Assembly: GCF_014201145.1 (NCBI RefSeq)
Contig: NZ_JACHDP010000001.1
Span: forward strand, 2,046,001 to 2,110,000
DNA from: Micromonospora parathelypteridis
GTDB lineage: Bacteria > Actinomycetota > Actinomycetes > Mycobacteriales > Micromonosporaceae
DNA length: 64,000 nt
Direction: 5' to 3'
The notes beneath the pieces were generated by a model. That model did no database searches. It had not been told where the DNA came from and was given only the letters and a program-made list of their open reading frames with translations. Made by a program: the position numbers and the translations under genes. Shown here piece by piece: positions 19,967-28,739 of this stretch; within the stretch, counting starts at the first letter, position 1, and each line of letters begins with the position of its first letter.

Positions 19967-22081
19967 TTAGTTGCCGGTGCGGGCTCCGGTTAGCTGGAGG
20001 GCGGTTCGTTCGCTCGGCGGGACGAAGTCGCGTACCGGTTGGTCACGCAGGGCGGCGGCGAGCACCGCACCGACCGCGTCCACCATCCGGGCCTGCACCG
20101 CCTGACCGACCGCGTCCCGCGGATTGTCCGGGTTCGCCGCCATCGAGGCGACCGCGAGCTGCGGCGTGAACGCCACCACGGTCTCCGTCTCGTACCGTTC
20201 CGAACTGCCGGTCTTGCCCGCCACCGGACGGCCGAGCTTCGCCCGCAGGCCGGGTGCGGTGGCACCGTCGCACCGCCCGTACATCGACTGGTCGCCGACC
20301 GGGCAGCGGGCCGCGTCGGTGGCTGCCCGCGCCACGTCGGCGTCGAGCGCCTGTCGGCAGTCCGGCTTGGCGGCGTCGACCGGCCGCCCGCCCGCGTCGG
20401 TGATCGAGACCACCGGCAGAGGCGCGCACCAGGTCCCCTCGGCCGCCACCGTGGCGTACGCGGAGGCCAGGTCGAGCGGAGTGGTCGCGGCCACGCCCAG
20501 GGTGAACGGACCCCAGTTCTTCGCGCCGTAGCGGGCCAGCCGGGCGTCGGACTCGGCCCGCAGCACGATGCCGAGCCGCTCGGCCATCTCCACCACCCGG
20601 TCGGCGCCGACCTTCTCGGTGAGCCAGGCGAAGTACGTGTTCACCGACCGGCCGAACGCGCTCCACATGGTGCGGGGGCCGTCCATCGACGACGGGCTGG
20701 CGTTCGTCGGGCACCAACGACCGTCGCAGCTCGCCTCCCCGGTCACCGGGAAACGGGTGAGCAGCTGGGTGGGGGCCACGAAATCGGTCGACAGCGGCAG
20801 GCCGGCCTCCAGCGCGGCCAGCATGGTGAAGAGCTTGAACGTGGAGCCGCCCTGGTACCCCTCGATCGCACCGCCACCGGCGATCAACTGGTTGACAGTG
20901 TTCGGGTGGTTCTTCTGCCCGACCGGGTTGTCCCGCACGCTGTAGTTGCGATTGACCGACATCGCCAGCACCCGCCCGGTGCCCGGTTGCACCACCGCGG
21001 TCGGCACCGCCTCGACATTCGTCGGCCGATAGATCTTCAGGACCTGCTCGGTCGTGGCCCGCTGCACTGCGGGGTCCAGCGACGACACGATGGAGAACCC
21101 GCCCCGGCGCAGCGTGCGCTGCCGCTCGTCGGCGGTCGCACCGAACGCGGCCTGGCTGCTCCACCAACGGGTGAACCAGTCGCAGAAGAAGCCCCAGTCG
21201 TTGTGCGTTTCGGGCACCGCCGTGCAGTCGTTCGGGGTCTCACTGGGCCGTAGCTGCAGTGGTTCGGCCCGCGCCGCCGCTGCCGCGTCCGCCGGCACCT
21301 GCCCCGACTCCACCAGCCGCTCCAACACGTACGACCGCCGCAGCAGCGCGCTGTCGGCATCCCCGTTGATCGGGTCGTCGCTGTCCGGTGACCGGACCAG
21401 ACCGGCCAGCAGCGCCGCCTGGGCCAGGGTCAGCTCGGCCGGGGCCCGGGAGAAGTAGCGCTTGCTGGCCGCCGCGATGCCGTACGCCCCGGCGCCGAAG
21501 TAGGCGATGTTGAGGTAGCGGGTGAGGATCTCCTCCTTGTCGAGCTCGCGCTCCAACGCGAGCGCGTACCGCATCTCCTGGAGCTTGCGGGCGGTGGTGA
21601 TCTCGGTGGCGGCCACGCGCTGCGCCTCGGTCAGCCGGGGGTCGCTGCTCAGCACGTTGCGGACGTACTGCATGGTCAGCGTGGAGGCGCCCTGCCGGGT
21701 CTGGCCGTCGCGCTTGTTGACGGTGAACGCGCGTACCACGCCCCGCAGGTCCACCCCACTGTGCTGGTAGAACCGGACGTCCTCGGCCGCCACGATCGCC
21801 TGGCGCATCACCGGGGCCACCTCGTGCAGCGGCACGTCCACCCGGTCCTCCTGGTAGAAGGAGGTGATCAGGGTGGTGCCGTCGTTGGCGTAGAGGTTGG
21901 AACGCTGGGCGGTTGGCGGCGTGCGGAGCGTGTTCGGCAGCTCCGAGTACGGCGTGGACAGGGCGCTGAAGCCGATCCCGAAGACCAGGGCCACCGGCAG
22001 GGCGGCTGCGGCCAGCATCAACCCGGCCAGCACTCCGGCGATCACCACGGTGAGCAGTTTGTCGAGATGGGCCCGGATCAT
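19967..22081 (-). CDS. Class A penicillin-binding protein (glycosyltransferase/transpeptidase)
   Basis: Bifunctional peptidoglycan polymerase and cross-linker. The 704-residue protein has an N-terminal TM helix (about 10-40), a GT51 domain with the EDVRFYQHSGVD motif (Glu100), and a transpeptidase domain with SxxK at Ser413-Lys416 (STFK), SVN at 479-481 and KTGSS from 623. All catalytic motifs are intact. It ends soon after the transpeptidase and has no PASTA domain. GGGGAGAG precedes the ATG. It lies downstream of the phosphatase gene with a 106-base gap, so it may have its own promoter. Confidence 0.94.
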   Translation of the reverse strand: MIRAHLDKLLTVVIAGVLAGLMLAAAALPVALVFGIGFSALSTPYSELPNTLRTPPTAQRSNLYANDGTTLITSFYQEDRVDVPLHEVAPVMRQAIVAAEDVRFYQHSGVDLRGVVRAFTVNKRDGQTRQGASTLTMQYVRNVLSSDPRLTEAQRVAATEITTARKLQEMRYALALERELDKEEILTRYLNIAYFGAGAYGIAAASKRYFSRAPAELTLAQAALLAGLVRSPDSDDPINGDADSALLRRSYVLERLVESGQVPADAAAAARAEPLQLRPSETPNDCTAVPETHNDWGFFCDWFTRWWSSQAAFGATADERQRTLRRGGFSIVSSLDPAVQRATTEQVLKIYRPTNVEAVPTAVVQPGTGRVLAMSVNRNYSVRDNPVGQKNHPNTVNQLIAGGGAIEGYQGGSTFKLFTMLAALEAGLPLSTDFVAPTQLLTRFPVTGEASCDGRWCPTNASPSSMDGPRTMWSAFGRSVNTYFAWLTEKVGADRVVEMAERLGIVLRAESDARLARYGAKNWGPFTLGVAATTPLDLASAYATVAAEGTWCAPLPVVSITDAGGRPVDAAKPDCRQALDADVARAATDAARCPVGDQSMYGRCDGATAPGLRAKLGRPVAGKTGSSERYETETVVAFTPQLAVASMAANPDNPRDAVGQAVQARMVDAVGAVLAAALRDQPVRDFVPPSERTALQLTGARTGN

Positions 22082-22187
22082 CAGCTCTCCCCGCAGGAGC
22101 CGGTCACGCTAGGACCCGTTCAGAATGACCCGGAACGCACCTTTCGCCCCGGGTTTTCCCCAAACCCGGAGGAAACTCGCACGGCGC

Positions 22188-22799
22188 TCAGGGCAGCAGC
22201 GCGCCGGCCAGCGGGTGGACCGTCTCCTCGATCTCGTCAGCGACCCGGCTGAAGCACTGGTCACCGCGACCCCACGGGTCGTCCAGATCGTCGGTCGGCA
22301 GCGCCGAGGCGCCCAACCGGGCATCGTGAGCCGCCGCCACCAGGGCCACGCCCCGGGCGTACACGGCCTCCGGGGTCGCGTCGCCGGGCGGCAACGCGGC
22401 GGCGTCCACCGCGGCCAGCAGCCGGCCGAACTCACCCAGCACGAACGTGCGGGCCGCCGCGTCCGGCCGCAGCGCCACCACGTACTCCTGCTGATCGGCC
22501 GTGGCGGTCAGGATCAGGTCGGCGGCGTCGATGTGGTCCGAGCGCAGCTTGCGCGCGGCGAACCCCTCGACATCCCCGCCACGGCCGACGACCTGCCGCG
22601 CCGCCGGCGGGTTCATCTCCTCACCCGCGTGCCAACCACCCGTGCCGGCACTGTGGCTGTGCACCAACTCGTCGGCACCGGCCGGGTCCTGCGCACGCCG
22701 CGTCAACCGCTCCCGCACCGCGAGGGCCAGCAACCGCTCCGCCATCGGCGAGCGGCAGATGTTGCCCATGCAGACGTGCAGGACCGTGAACGGGGGCAC
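22188..22799 (-). CDS. Low-molecular-weight protein tyrosine phosphatase
   Basis: A 203-residue phosphatase with the CX5R loop at Cys10-Arg16 (CMGNICRSP) and the downstream DP general-acid motif (DDPWGRGD). The family is usually about 150-165 residues; the extra length is in loops around residues 36-60 and 130-150. Position 14 of the loop is Ile, the residue typical of phosphotyrosine phosphatases; Bacillus YwlE, an arginine phosphatase at the same chromosomal position, has Thr there. The GTG start follows the tsaC stop directly (TGAGTG), so the two are translationally coupled. Confidence 0.9.
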   Translation of the reverse strand: MPPFTVLHVCMGNICRSPMAERLLALAVRERLTRRAQDPAGADELVHSHSAGTGGWHAGEEMNPPAARQVVGRGGDVEGFAARKLRSDHIDAADLILTATADQQEYVVALRPDAAARTFVLGEFGRLLAAVDAAALPPGDATPEAVYARGVALVAAAHDARLGASALPTDDLDDPWGRGDQCFSRVADEIEETVHPLAGALLP

Positions 22800-23450
22800 T
22801 CAGACCCCCCGGCCGTCGACGAGATCCGGCACGACGTCACGCAGTTTCTCCAACGGGATCGCGCCGGCCCGCAGCAGCTGCGGCACCTCACCGGTCAGAT
22901 CCACGATCGTGCTGGGCACCGGGTCCGGGCAGGGCCCGGCCTCCAGGTACGCCCGCACCGAGTAGCTGAGCTGGTCGCGCGCCTCCTCGGCGGTCACCGC
23001 GGCGGGCTGGCCGGTCTTGTTGGCCGACGAGACCGCCATCGGACCGGTCTCGCGCAGCACCTCCAGCGCCACCGGGTGCAGCGGCATCCGCACCGCCACC
23101 GTGCCCGTCTTGTCGCCCAGGTCCCACTGCAGGCTCGGCGAGTGCTCGACCACGATCGTCAGCGCACCCGGCCAGAACGCCTCCACCAGGTCCCGTGCGG
23201 CGCTGGGCAACGAGAAGACCAGGCCGTCCAGGGTGTGTCGCGAGCCGATCAACACCGGGGGCGGCATCTGCCGGCCCCGGCCCTTCGCGTCCAGCAGCGC
23301 CTTGACCGCGTACGGGGTGAACGCGTCCGCGCCGATCCCATACACGGTGTCCGTCGGGAGGACGACCAGCTCGCCGTTCTTGACCGCCTCGATCGCCGCA
23401 GCGATGCCGCGGTCCCGATCGGCGGGCGACCGGCAGTCGTAGAGCATCAC
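22800..23450 (-). CDS. L-threonylcarbamoyladenylate synthase (TsaC/Sua5)
   Basis: Makes threonylcarbamoyl-AMP from threonine, bicarbonate and ATP for the t6A37 modification of tRNAs. The 216-residue protein has GELVVLPTDTVYGIGADAF, PPPVLIGS, FWPGALTIV, VAVRMPLHPVALEVLRETGPMAVSSANKTGQPA and the closing STIVDLTG, all typical of the YrdC domain. It lacks the extra C-terminal Sua5 domain. The start is GTG 23450 or ATG 23447; both overlap the prmC stop, so translation is coupled. Confidence 0.94.
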   Translation of the reverse strand: MMLYDCRSPADRDRGIAAAIEAVKNGELVVLPTDTVYGIGADAFTPYAVKALLDAKGRGRQMPPPVLIGSRHTLDGLVFSLPSAARDLVEAFWPGALTIVVEHSPSLQWDLGDKTGTVAVRMPLHPVALEVLRETGPMAVSSANKTGQPAAVTAEEARDQLSYSVRAYLEAGPCPDPVPSTIVDLTGEVPQLLRAGAIPLEKLRDVVPDLVDGRGV

Positions 23451-24394
23451 GAGGAGTCAGTCTGCCACGCCGCCCCGATCGGGGCGTGCTGGCCGTCCGC
23501 CCGTCGGGACGCGGTGGCGTAGCGAGGGCGTCCGGTGAGGTCCAGATGCTCCATGACGGCGGTGAACCCACCGTCCTCGGCGAGCAGCCCGGGTACCGCC
23601 GCACCGTGGGTGTCGTCGTGCTCGACCCCGAAGACGCCACCCGGGCGCAGCAGCACCGCCGCCCGGGTGACGACCGGCCGGATCACCGCCAGGCCGTCCG
23701 CGCCGCCGAAGACCGCCTCCGCCGGGTCGTGCCCGGCCACCTCCGGCGGGACCACCACGTCGTCCGGCACGTACGGCGGGTTGCAGAGCAGCACGTCCAC
23801 CGAGCCCACCAGCTCCGCCAGCAGGTCCGGCGCGGTCACGTCGGCCTCGACCACCTCGATGGGCCGGTCCCCCGCCCCGGCCCGCTCCGCCGCGTTGCGC
23901 CGCAACCAGGCCAGCGCCTCCGGGGACCGCTCCACCGCGATCACGCGCGCCCCCGGCAGCTCCTGAGCCACCGCGAGCGCGATCGCGCCCGAGCCGCTGC
24001 AGAGGTCGACCACCACCGGGTCGGGCCGGCCCCGGGCCTGCTCGACGCCCCAGCCGACCAGTAGCTCGGTCTCCGGCCGGGGCACGAAGACACCCGGGCC
24101 GACCGACAACTCAAGGTGCCGGAACCCGGCCAGCCCGGTCAGGTGCTGCAGCGGCTCGCGCGCGGCACGGCGTCGCGTCAGGCCGTCGAGCCGCGCCACC
24201 TGCTCGTCGGTGAGGTCGTCGGCGAGCGCCAGCCGACCCCGTGGCACCCCCAGCACGTACGCGGCCAGCAACTCGGCCTCCGCCCGGGCCGAGCCGACCC
24301 CGGCGACGGCGAGCGCACGGGCCGCTCGGGCCACCGCGGCGGACGGCCGGATGGGGCCTGTCCCTTCGGGGGGGTGTTGCGGCAGAGTGGTCAC
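23447..24394 (-). CDS. prmC: Peptide chain release factor N5-glutamine methyltransferase
   Basis: Methylates the Gln of the GGQ loop in RF1 and RF2. The 315-residue protein has the N-terminal helical domain (TRRRAAREPLQHLTG), the GxFVPRPETELL segment (GVFVPRPETELLV), the SAM loop VDLCSGSGAIAL and the catalytic NPPY (CNPPYVP). The GTG at 24394 is chosen as start because upstream in-frame sequence is Arg/Ser-rich and belongs to the divergent gene's region. No Shine-Dalgarno is seen, so it may be leaderless. Its substrate prfA is the next conserved gene of the block, separated only by the GGDEF gene. Confidence 0.94.
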   Translation of the reverse strand: MTTLPQHPPEGTGPIRPSAAVARAARALAVAGVGSARAEAELLAAYVLGVPRGRLALADDLTDEQVARLDGLTRRRAAREPLQHLTGLAGFRHLELSVGPGVFVPRPETELLVGWGVEQARGRPDPVVVDLCSGSGAIALAVAQELPGARVIAVERSPEALAWLRRNAAERAGAGDRPIEVVEADVTAPDLLAELVGSVDVLLCNPPYVPDDVVVPPEVAGHDPAEAVFGGADGLAVIRPVVTRAAVLLRPGGVFGVEHDDTHGAAVPGLLAEDGGFTAVMEHLDLTGRPRYATASRRADGQHAPIGAAWQTDSS

Positions 24395-24467
24395 GCGATA
24401 ATCATGATGCGTCGCGGGCGACGCGACTAACGGGTGCGCCGTGGCGCACACGACAGGAGGTTGGCGG

Positions 24468-26015
24468 GTGGGCTGGCTCGACCGGGTCGGTGACCAGGTT
24501 GATGCCTTGACGCACGCCCGGGCGTTGCAGGAGGCCAGTCGGTCAGCGGAGTCGTACGTCCTGCTGGAGCGTGTGATCCGCACCACCACCGACCCGGCGG
24601 CCCGAGCCGACGCGCTGGTGCAGCGCCTCTCCGCGCTGATCAATCTCGGTCGGACCGCGGAGTTCACCCGGGCCATCGAGGAGGCGTCGGCGGCCGTCCG
24701 CGACCTTGCCGAGCCGTACCTGCACGGGCACCTCAACGCACTGGCCGCGCTCGCCGCCCACCACCAGGGCGCACTGGACCGCTGCGTCACGCACCTCGTC
24801 CGAGCCGCCCGGGCGCTGGGCGCCGTCGAGGACCCGGACCGGGACACCGCCTGGGGCTGGCACGACCTGGCGATGGCCTACAGCTACCTCAGCTTCCACG
24901 GGTACGCCCTGGGCGCCATCGAGCGTGCCCGGCAACTCGGGCTCACCGCCGGGATCCCGGAGGAGACGTTCGCCGCCCCGGGCATCCGACTGCGCAACGC
25001 CGTGGCACTGGACCACAACGGCGACAGCGACGGCTGCCTGCGGGTGCTGCGGGACGTGGCCGCCGACCTGGCCCGCTTCGTACGCACCGGGCGGGCCAGT
25101 CAGCTGCGCCCGAGCAGCCTCGCCGCGTACGGCTACGCGGCGGCCCGACAGGCCGCGCTCGGCGACCAGGTGGAAGCCGACGGGGACGCCGAACCGGCCC
25201 GCCTGATCAGCCACGGTGGGGACAGCGCCCGCGCCCGCGACATGCGTCAGCTCGGGCAGGTGTGTCTCGCCGTCGCCGCCGGGCGGCCGATCGAGGCGGT
25301 CACCCGGTTGGACACCATCCACGTGTCCACCGAGACACTCGGGGCGGCCGAGCCGGCTCGTCTGCGCAGCATCGCGCTGGCCCGGGCCGGGGACCACTCG
25401 GCCGCGCACCGGGCCGACCGGCTGGCGTTCCGGCTCGCGGCCCAGCGCAACGACCGGCTACGGGACGTCTACATCGACGGCATCGCCGCCCGCATCGACC
25501 ATGAGGAGATGCGCCGCGAGGCGGCACGGTTCGAGGGCGAGGCGTTGACCGACCCGCTCACCGGGCTGCCCAACCGGCGCCGACTGGAGCGCTACATCAC
25601 CGCCGTGGTCACCCGGGGCGAGCGGGTGGTGATCGGCGTCTGCGACCTGGACGGCTTCAAGGCGGTCAACACCCGGCACGGGCACCACTCCGGCGACCTG
25701 GTGCTCCAGCGCATCGCCGGGGTGATCAACCGGGTGATGCGCCGGGGTGACTTCGTGGCCCGCTACGGCGGTGACGAGTTCGTGGTGGTGCTGCCGGACA
25801 CCGGCATGTCCGAGGCCGCCGAGGTGGCCCGTCGGATCGAGGCCGCCGTCCGACTGGAGGACTGGGAGTCGCTGGTGCCGGGGACCCCGGTCGGGGTGAG
25901 CATCGGCTTCGCGGAGGTCTCCGGCGGCAGTGGGCTGCGCGACGCGCTCAGCGTCGCCTTCGAGCAGGCCGACCGAGAGATGCTCCGCGCCAAGTCCCGC
26001 CCCCGCGCGAGCTGA
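24468..26015 (+). CDS. Soluble diguanylate cyclase with TPR-like sensory region
   Basis: Predicted to make cyclic di-GMP. The 515-residue protein has an all-alpha N-terminal part (about 1-330) with TPR-like helix pairs and no TM helix. A GGDEF domain follows (about 350-515): DPLTGLPNRRRLE, then RRGDFVARYGGDEF. The GGDEF active-site motif is intact (near residue 434) and an RxxD inhibitory site lies five residues before it, so product feedback is likely. The start is fixed by a perfect AGGAGG at 24455-24460, seven bases before GTG 24468. It is inserted on the opposite strand between prmC and prfA. Confidence 0.92.
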   Translation: MGWLDRVGDQVDALTHARALQEASRSAESYVLLERVIRTTTDPAARADALVQRLSALINLGRTAEFTRAIEEASAAVRDLAEPYLHGHLNALAALAAHHQGALDRCVTHLVRAARALGAVEDPDRDTAWGWHDLAMAYSYLSFHGYALGAIERARQLGLTAGIPEETFAAPGIRLRNAVALDHNGDSDGCLRVLRDVAADLARFVRTGRASQLRPSSLAAYGYAAARQAALGDQVEADGDAEPARLISHGGDSARARDMRQLGQVCLAVAAGRPIEAVTRLDTIHVSTETLGAAEPARLRSIALARAGDHSAAHRADRLAFRLAAQRNDRLRDVYIDGIAARIDHEEMRREAARFEGEALTDPLTGLPNRRRLERYITAVVTRGERVVIGVCDLDGFKAVNTRHGHHSGDLVLQRIAGVINRVMRRGDFVARYGGDEFVVVLPDTGMSEAAEVARRIEAAVRLEDWESLVPGTPVGVSIGFAEVSGGSGLRDALSVAFEQADREMLRAKSRPRAS

Positions 26016-26079
26016 CCCCCGCCCCGCTGGCGTCGATCAAGCGGCCGAGACCGTCGGCAGCCGACGGGAGCGTGCGGCG

Positions 26080-27168
26080 TCAGCGCCGGGTGAGCTCGGT
26101 GTCGCCGGCGAGCCGGGCGGCGCGGTCGGCCTCGGCGAGAGCGTCCAGCACCCCGTCCAGCTCGCCGGCGAGCGCCAGGTCCAGGTTGTACGCGGTGTAG
26201 CCGATCCGGTGGTCGGTGATCCGGTTCTGCGGGAAGTTGTAGGTGCGGATCCGCTCCGAGCGGTCCACCGTGCGCACCTGCGCCTTCCGGGCGTCCGAGG
26301 CGGCCGCGTCGGCCTGTTCCTGGGCGGCGGCGAGCAGCCGGGCCCGCAGGATCCGCATCGCCTGCTCCCGGTTCTGCAGTTGGGACTTCTCGTTCTGGCA
26401 GGAGACGACGATGCCGGTCGGCAGGTGGGTGATCCGCACCGCCGAGTCGGTGGTGTTCACCGACTGGCCACCCGGGCCGGACGAGCGGAACACGTCGATG
26501 CGCAGGTCGTTCTGGTCGAGGGTGACGTCGACGTCCTCGGCCTCGGGCAGTACCAGCACGCCGGCGGCACTGGTGTGGATCCGGCCCTGCGACTCGGTGA
26601 CCGGGACGCGCTGCACCCGGTGCACGCCGCCCTCCCACTTGAGTCGCGACCAGACGCCGTTTCCGCCCTCCGGCACACCCTTGGTCTTGATCGACAGCGA
26701 GACGTCCTTGACCCCGCCGAGGTCGGAATCCTGTGCGTCGATCACCTCGGTGATCCAGCCGTGCCGCTCGGCGTACCGGCTGTACATCCGCAGCAGGTCA
26801 CCGGCGAAGAGCGCCGACTCCTCGCCACCCTCGCCGGCCTTGATCTCGACGATCACGTCCTTGGCGTCGTGCGGGTCGCGCGGAATGAGCAGCTCGGCGA
26901 GGCGCTCCTCCAGCACCGGCACGGACACGGCGATGGACTCCGCCTCGCCCGCGAACGACGGGTCCTCGGCGGCCAGCTCGCGAGCCGCGGCCAGGTCGGC
27001 GCGGGCCTGCTCCAGCTCCTCGGCGGCCTTGTGCAGCGGCACCAGCTCGGCGTAGCGACGACCGACCCTGCGCGCGGTGGCCTGGTCGGCATGGATGGCC
27101 GGATCGGCCAGCCGCTTCTCCAACTCCGCGTACTCGTCGAGGAGCCCGGCCAGACGCTCGCTGCTCAT
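26080..27168 (-). CDS. prfA: Peptide chain release factor 1
   Basis: Ends translation at UAA and UAG. The 362-residue protein has the PVT tripeptide ([15 protein letters not shown]) that reads the stop codon and the catalytic GGQ loop ([10 protein letters not shown]). Length is normal. The start at 27168 (MSSERL) is chosen because AAGGAG lies upstream and a longer start adds only an Arg-rich stretch. It follows rpmE in the conserved rho-rpmE-prfA-prmC order; a terminator-like hairpin lies between rpmE and prfA. Confidence 0.96.
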   Translation of the reverse strand: MSSERLAGLLDEYAELEKRLADPAIHADQATARRVGRRYAELVPLHKAAEELEQARADLAAARELAAEDPSFAGEAESIAVSVPVLEERLAELLIPRDPHDAKDVIVEIKAGEGGEESALFAGDLLRMYSRYAERHGWITEVIDAQDSDLGGVKDVSLSIKTKGVPEGGNGVWSRLKWEGGVHRVQRVPVTESQGRIHTSAAGVLVLPEAEDVDVTLDQNDLRIDVFRSSGPGGQSVNTTDSAVRITHLPTGIVVSCQNEKSQLQNREQAMRILRARLLAAAQEQADAAASDARKAQVRTVDRSERIRTYNFPQNRITDHRIGYTAYNLDLALAGELDGVLDALAEADRAARLAGDTELTRR

Positions 27169-27248
27169 GCTGCGGATGCTCCTTCGACGGTGCGGCACCG
27201 GCCGACCTCAGAGCAGGCCGCCGGACGAGAACGGGGCGGAAAGCGGAC

Positions 27249-27285
27249 GGCGCCCGCGTCCGGCGGAAAACCGGACGCGGGCGCC
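27249..27285 (-). terminator. Hairpin after rpmE
   Basis: A perfect 15-bp GC-rich stem (27249-27263 with 27271-27285) with a 7-base A-rich loop starts 10 bases beyond the rpmE stop. There is no T-tract, so it may act with Rho or as an mRNA 3'-end stabiliser before prfA. Confidence 0.75.
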
Positions 27286-27295
27286 GAACAAGGAG

Positions 27296-27520
27296 TTACT
27301 TGGCCTTCTTGGCCTGAACCTTGGCGTACTTCTGCTGGAACTTCGCGACCCGGCCGGCGGTGTCGAGAACGCGCTGCTTACCGGTGTAGAACGGGTGGCA
27401 GGCGCTGCAGGTCTCGACGTGGATCGCCCCGCCCTTGGCGGTGCTGCGGGTCGTGAACGTGTTGCCACAGGAGCAGCTGACCTCGGTGGTCACGTACTCC
27501 GGGTGGATGTTTGCCTTCAT
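27296..27520 (-). CDS. rpmE: 50S ribosomal protein L31 (zinc-binding form)
   Basis: A 74-residue large-subunit protein starting MKANIHPEY. The CxC (SCSCGN) and CxxC ([13 protein letters not shown]) motifs make this the C-plus type that binds zinc, not the zinc-free paralogue. It lies between rho and prfA, as in many bacteria, although two unrelated genes separate it from rho here. The 275 bases upstream (27521-27795) are non-coding and hold the divergent promoters for this gene and the polynucleotide kinase. Confidence 0.97.
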   Translation of the reverse strand: MKANIHPEYVTTEVSCSCGNTFTTRSTAKGGAIHVETCSACHPFYTGKQRVLDTAGRVAKFQQKYAKVQAKKAK

Positions 27521-27795
27521 CTCGCCTCGGTCCTCTCGTTGGTGGTCGCCGGGTCGCCGTCATCACTCGTCGCGCCGTACGCGACGGGCTCGGGCGTGAA
27601 CCGGAACCGGTGGCCGATTGACCAGTGTGCCATGGGCCTGAGCCGACCCGGTAATCGGGCCGCACACCTCGTCCGGCATCGTCAACACGTGCCTCCCCGT
27701 CCGCATTCCCGTCGCCCAGCGGGGCATTCGCCCACCCGCCGGACCGCCTCCGGGTGGCCCGCCGGTGGTACGTCCGTCGAGCCGAAGGTGCGCCG

Positions 27796-28692
27796 ATGAC
27801 CCGCCTGATCGCCACCCGGGGACTACCCGCCTCGGGTAAGACGACGTTCGCCCGCACCCTCCAGCCGTCCGTCCTGCGGGTGAACCGGGACGACCTGCGC
27901 CGAATGCTGCACGGGGAGCGGCTCTTCACCGAGTGGGCCGAGGCGCAGGTGACCACGGTGCAGCGGGCCCAGGTCGAGGCGTTGCTGCGGGCCGGGGCGG
28001 ACGTCTGCGTGGACGACACCAACCTGCGCGCGCGGACACTGCGGAGCTGGGCCGACGTGGCCGCCCGCCACGGCGCGGAGTTCGAGGTGCACGACTTCAC
28101 CGACGTGCCGCTGGACGAGTGCCTGCGTCGCGACGCCGCTCGGCCGACCGCCGACCAGGTCGGCGCGGACGCGATCCGCCGGCTGTACGAGCGGTACCTG
28201 GAGGGGCGGACCCTGCCGTTGCCCGTGCCGCAGGCCCGCACCGGGCGCCCCGCCGTCGTGCGCCCACCGTCGAGCGAGCCACCGGAGATCGTCCTGGTGG
28301 ACATCGACGGCACCGTCGCGCTGACCGTCTCGCGCAGCCCGTACGACATGACCCGGGTGGGCGAGGACCAGCCGAACACGCCCGTGATCGCGGCGGTCCG
28401 GGCGATGCACGCCGCCGGCTACGGCGTGGTCTTCTGCTCCGGGCGGGACGCCTCCGCCCGCGCGGCCACCGAGGTGTGGCTGGCCCGACACGTCGCGGTC
28501 CCCTACCTCGGCCTGCACCTGCGCGCTCTCGGCGACACCCGGAAGGACGCGGTCGTCAAGCGGGAGATCTACGACCGGGAGGTCCGGGACCGTTACCGGG
28601 TGGCCGGCGTCTTCGACGACCGCGTCCAGGTGGTCCAGATGTGGCGAGCCCTCGGCCTCACCGTCTTTCAGGTTGCCGACGGCGACTTCTGA
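27796..28692 (+). CDS. Polynucleotide 5'-kinase / 3'-phosphatase (T4 Pnkp-like)
   Basis: Predicted end-healing enzyme that phosphorylates 5'-OH ends and removes 3'-phosphates from RNA or DNA. The 298-residue protein fuses a P-loop kinase (Walker A GLPASGKTT at 9-17, VNRDDLRR, DDTNLR) to a HAD phosphatase (DIDGTVA near 177, FCSGRD, GVFDDR). The order kinase then phosphatase is that of T4 Pnkp. GAAGGTG precedes the ATG at 27796. No ligase or methyltransferase partner is adjacent. It could act in tRNA or DNA repair; which one cannot be told. Confidence 0.88.
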   Translation: MTRLIATRGLPASGKTTFARTLQPSVLRVNRDDLRRMLHGERLFTEWAEAQVTTVQRAQVEALLRAGADVCVDDTNLRARTLRSWADVAARHGAEFEVHDFTDVPLDECLRRDAARPTADQVGADAIRRLYERYLEGRTLPLPVPQARTGRPAVVRPPSSEPPEIVLVDIDGTVALTVSRSPYDMTRVGEDQPNTPVIAAVRAMHAAGYGVVFCSGRDASARAATEVWLARHVAVPYLGLHLRALGDTRKDAVVKREIYDREVRDRYRVAGVFDDRVQVVQMWRALGLTVFQVADGDF

Positions 28693-28699
28693 GTCGGCC

Positions 28700-28733
28700 G
28701 GGGAGGGACCCCGGTAACCCGAGGTCCCTCCCC
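28700..28733. terminator. Convergent hairpin terminator
   Basis: An 11-bp perfect stem (28700-28710 with 28723-28733) with a 12-base loop that can pair further. It lies between the kinase stop and the stop of the secreted phosphoesterase. Confidence 0.72.
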
Positions 28734-28739
28734 TGACAC

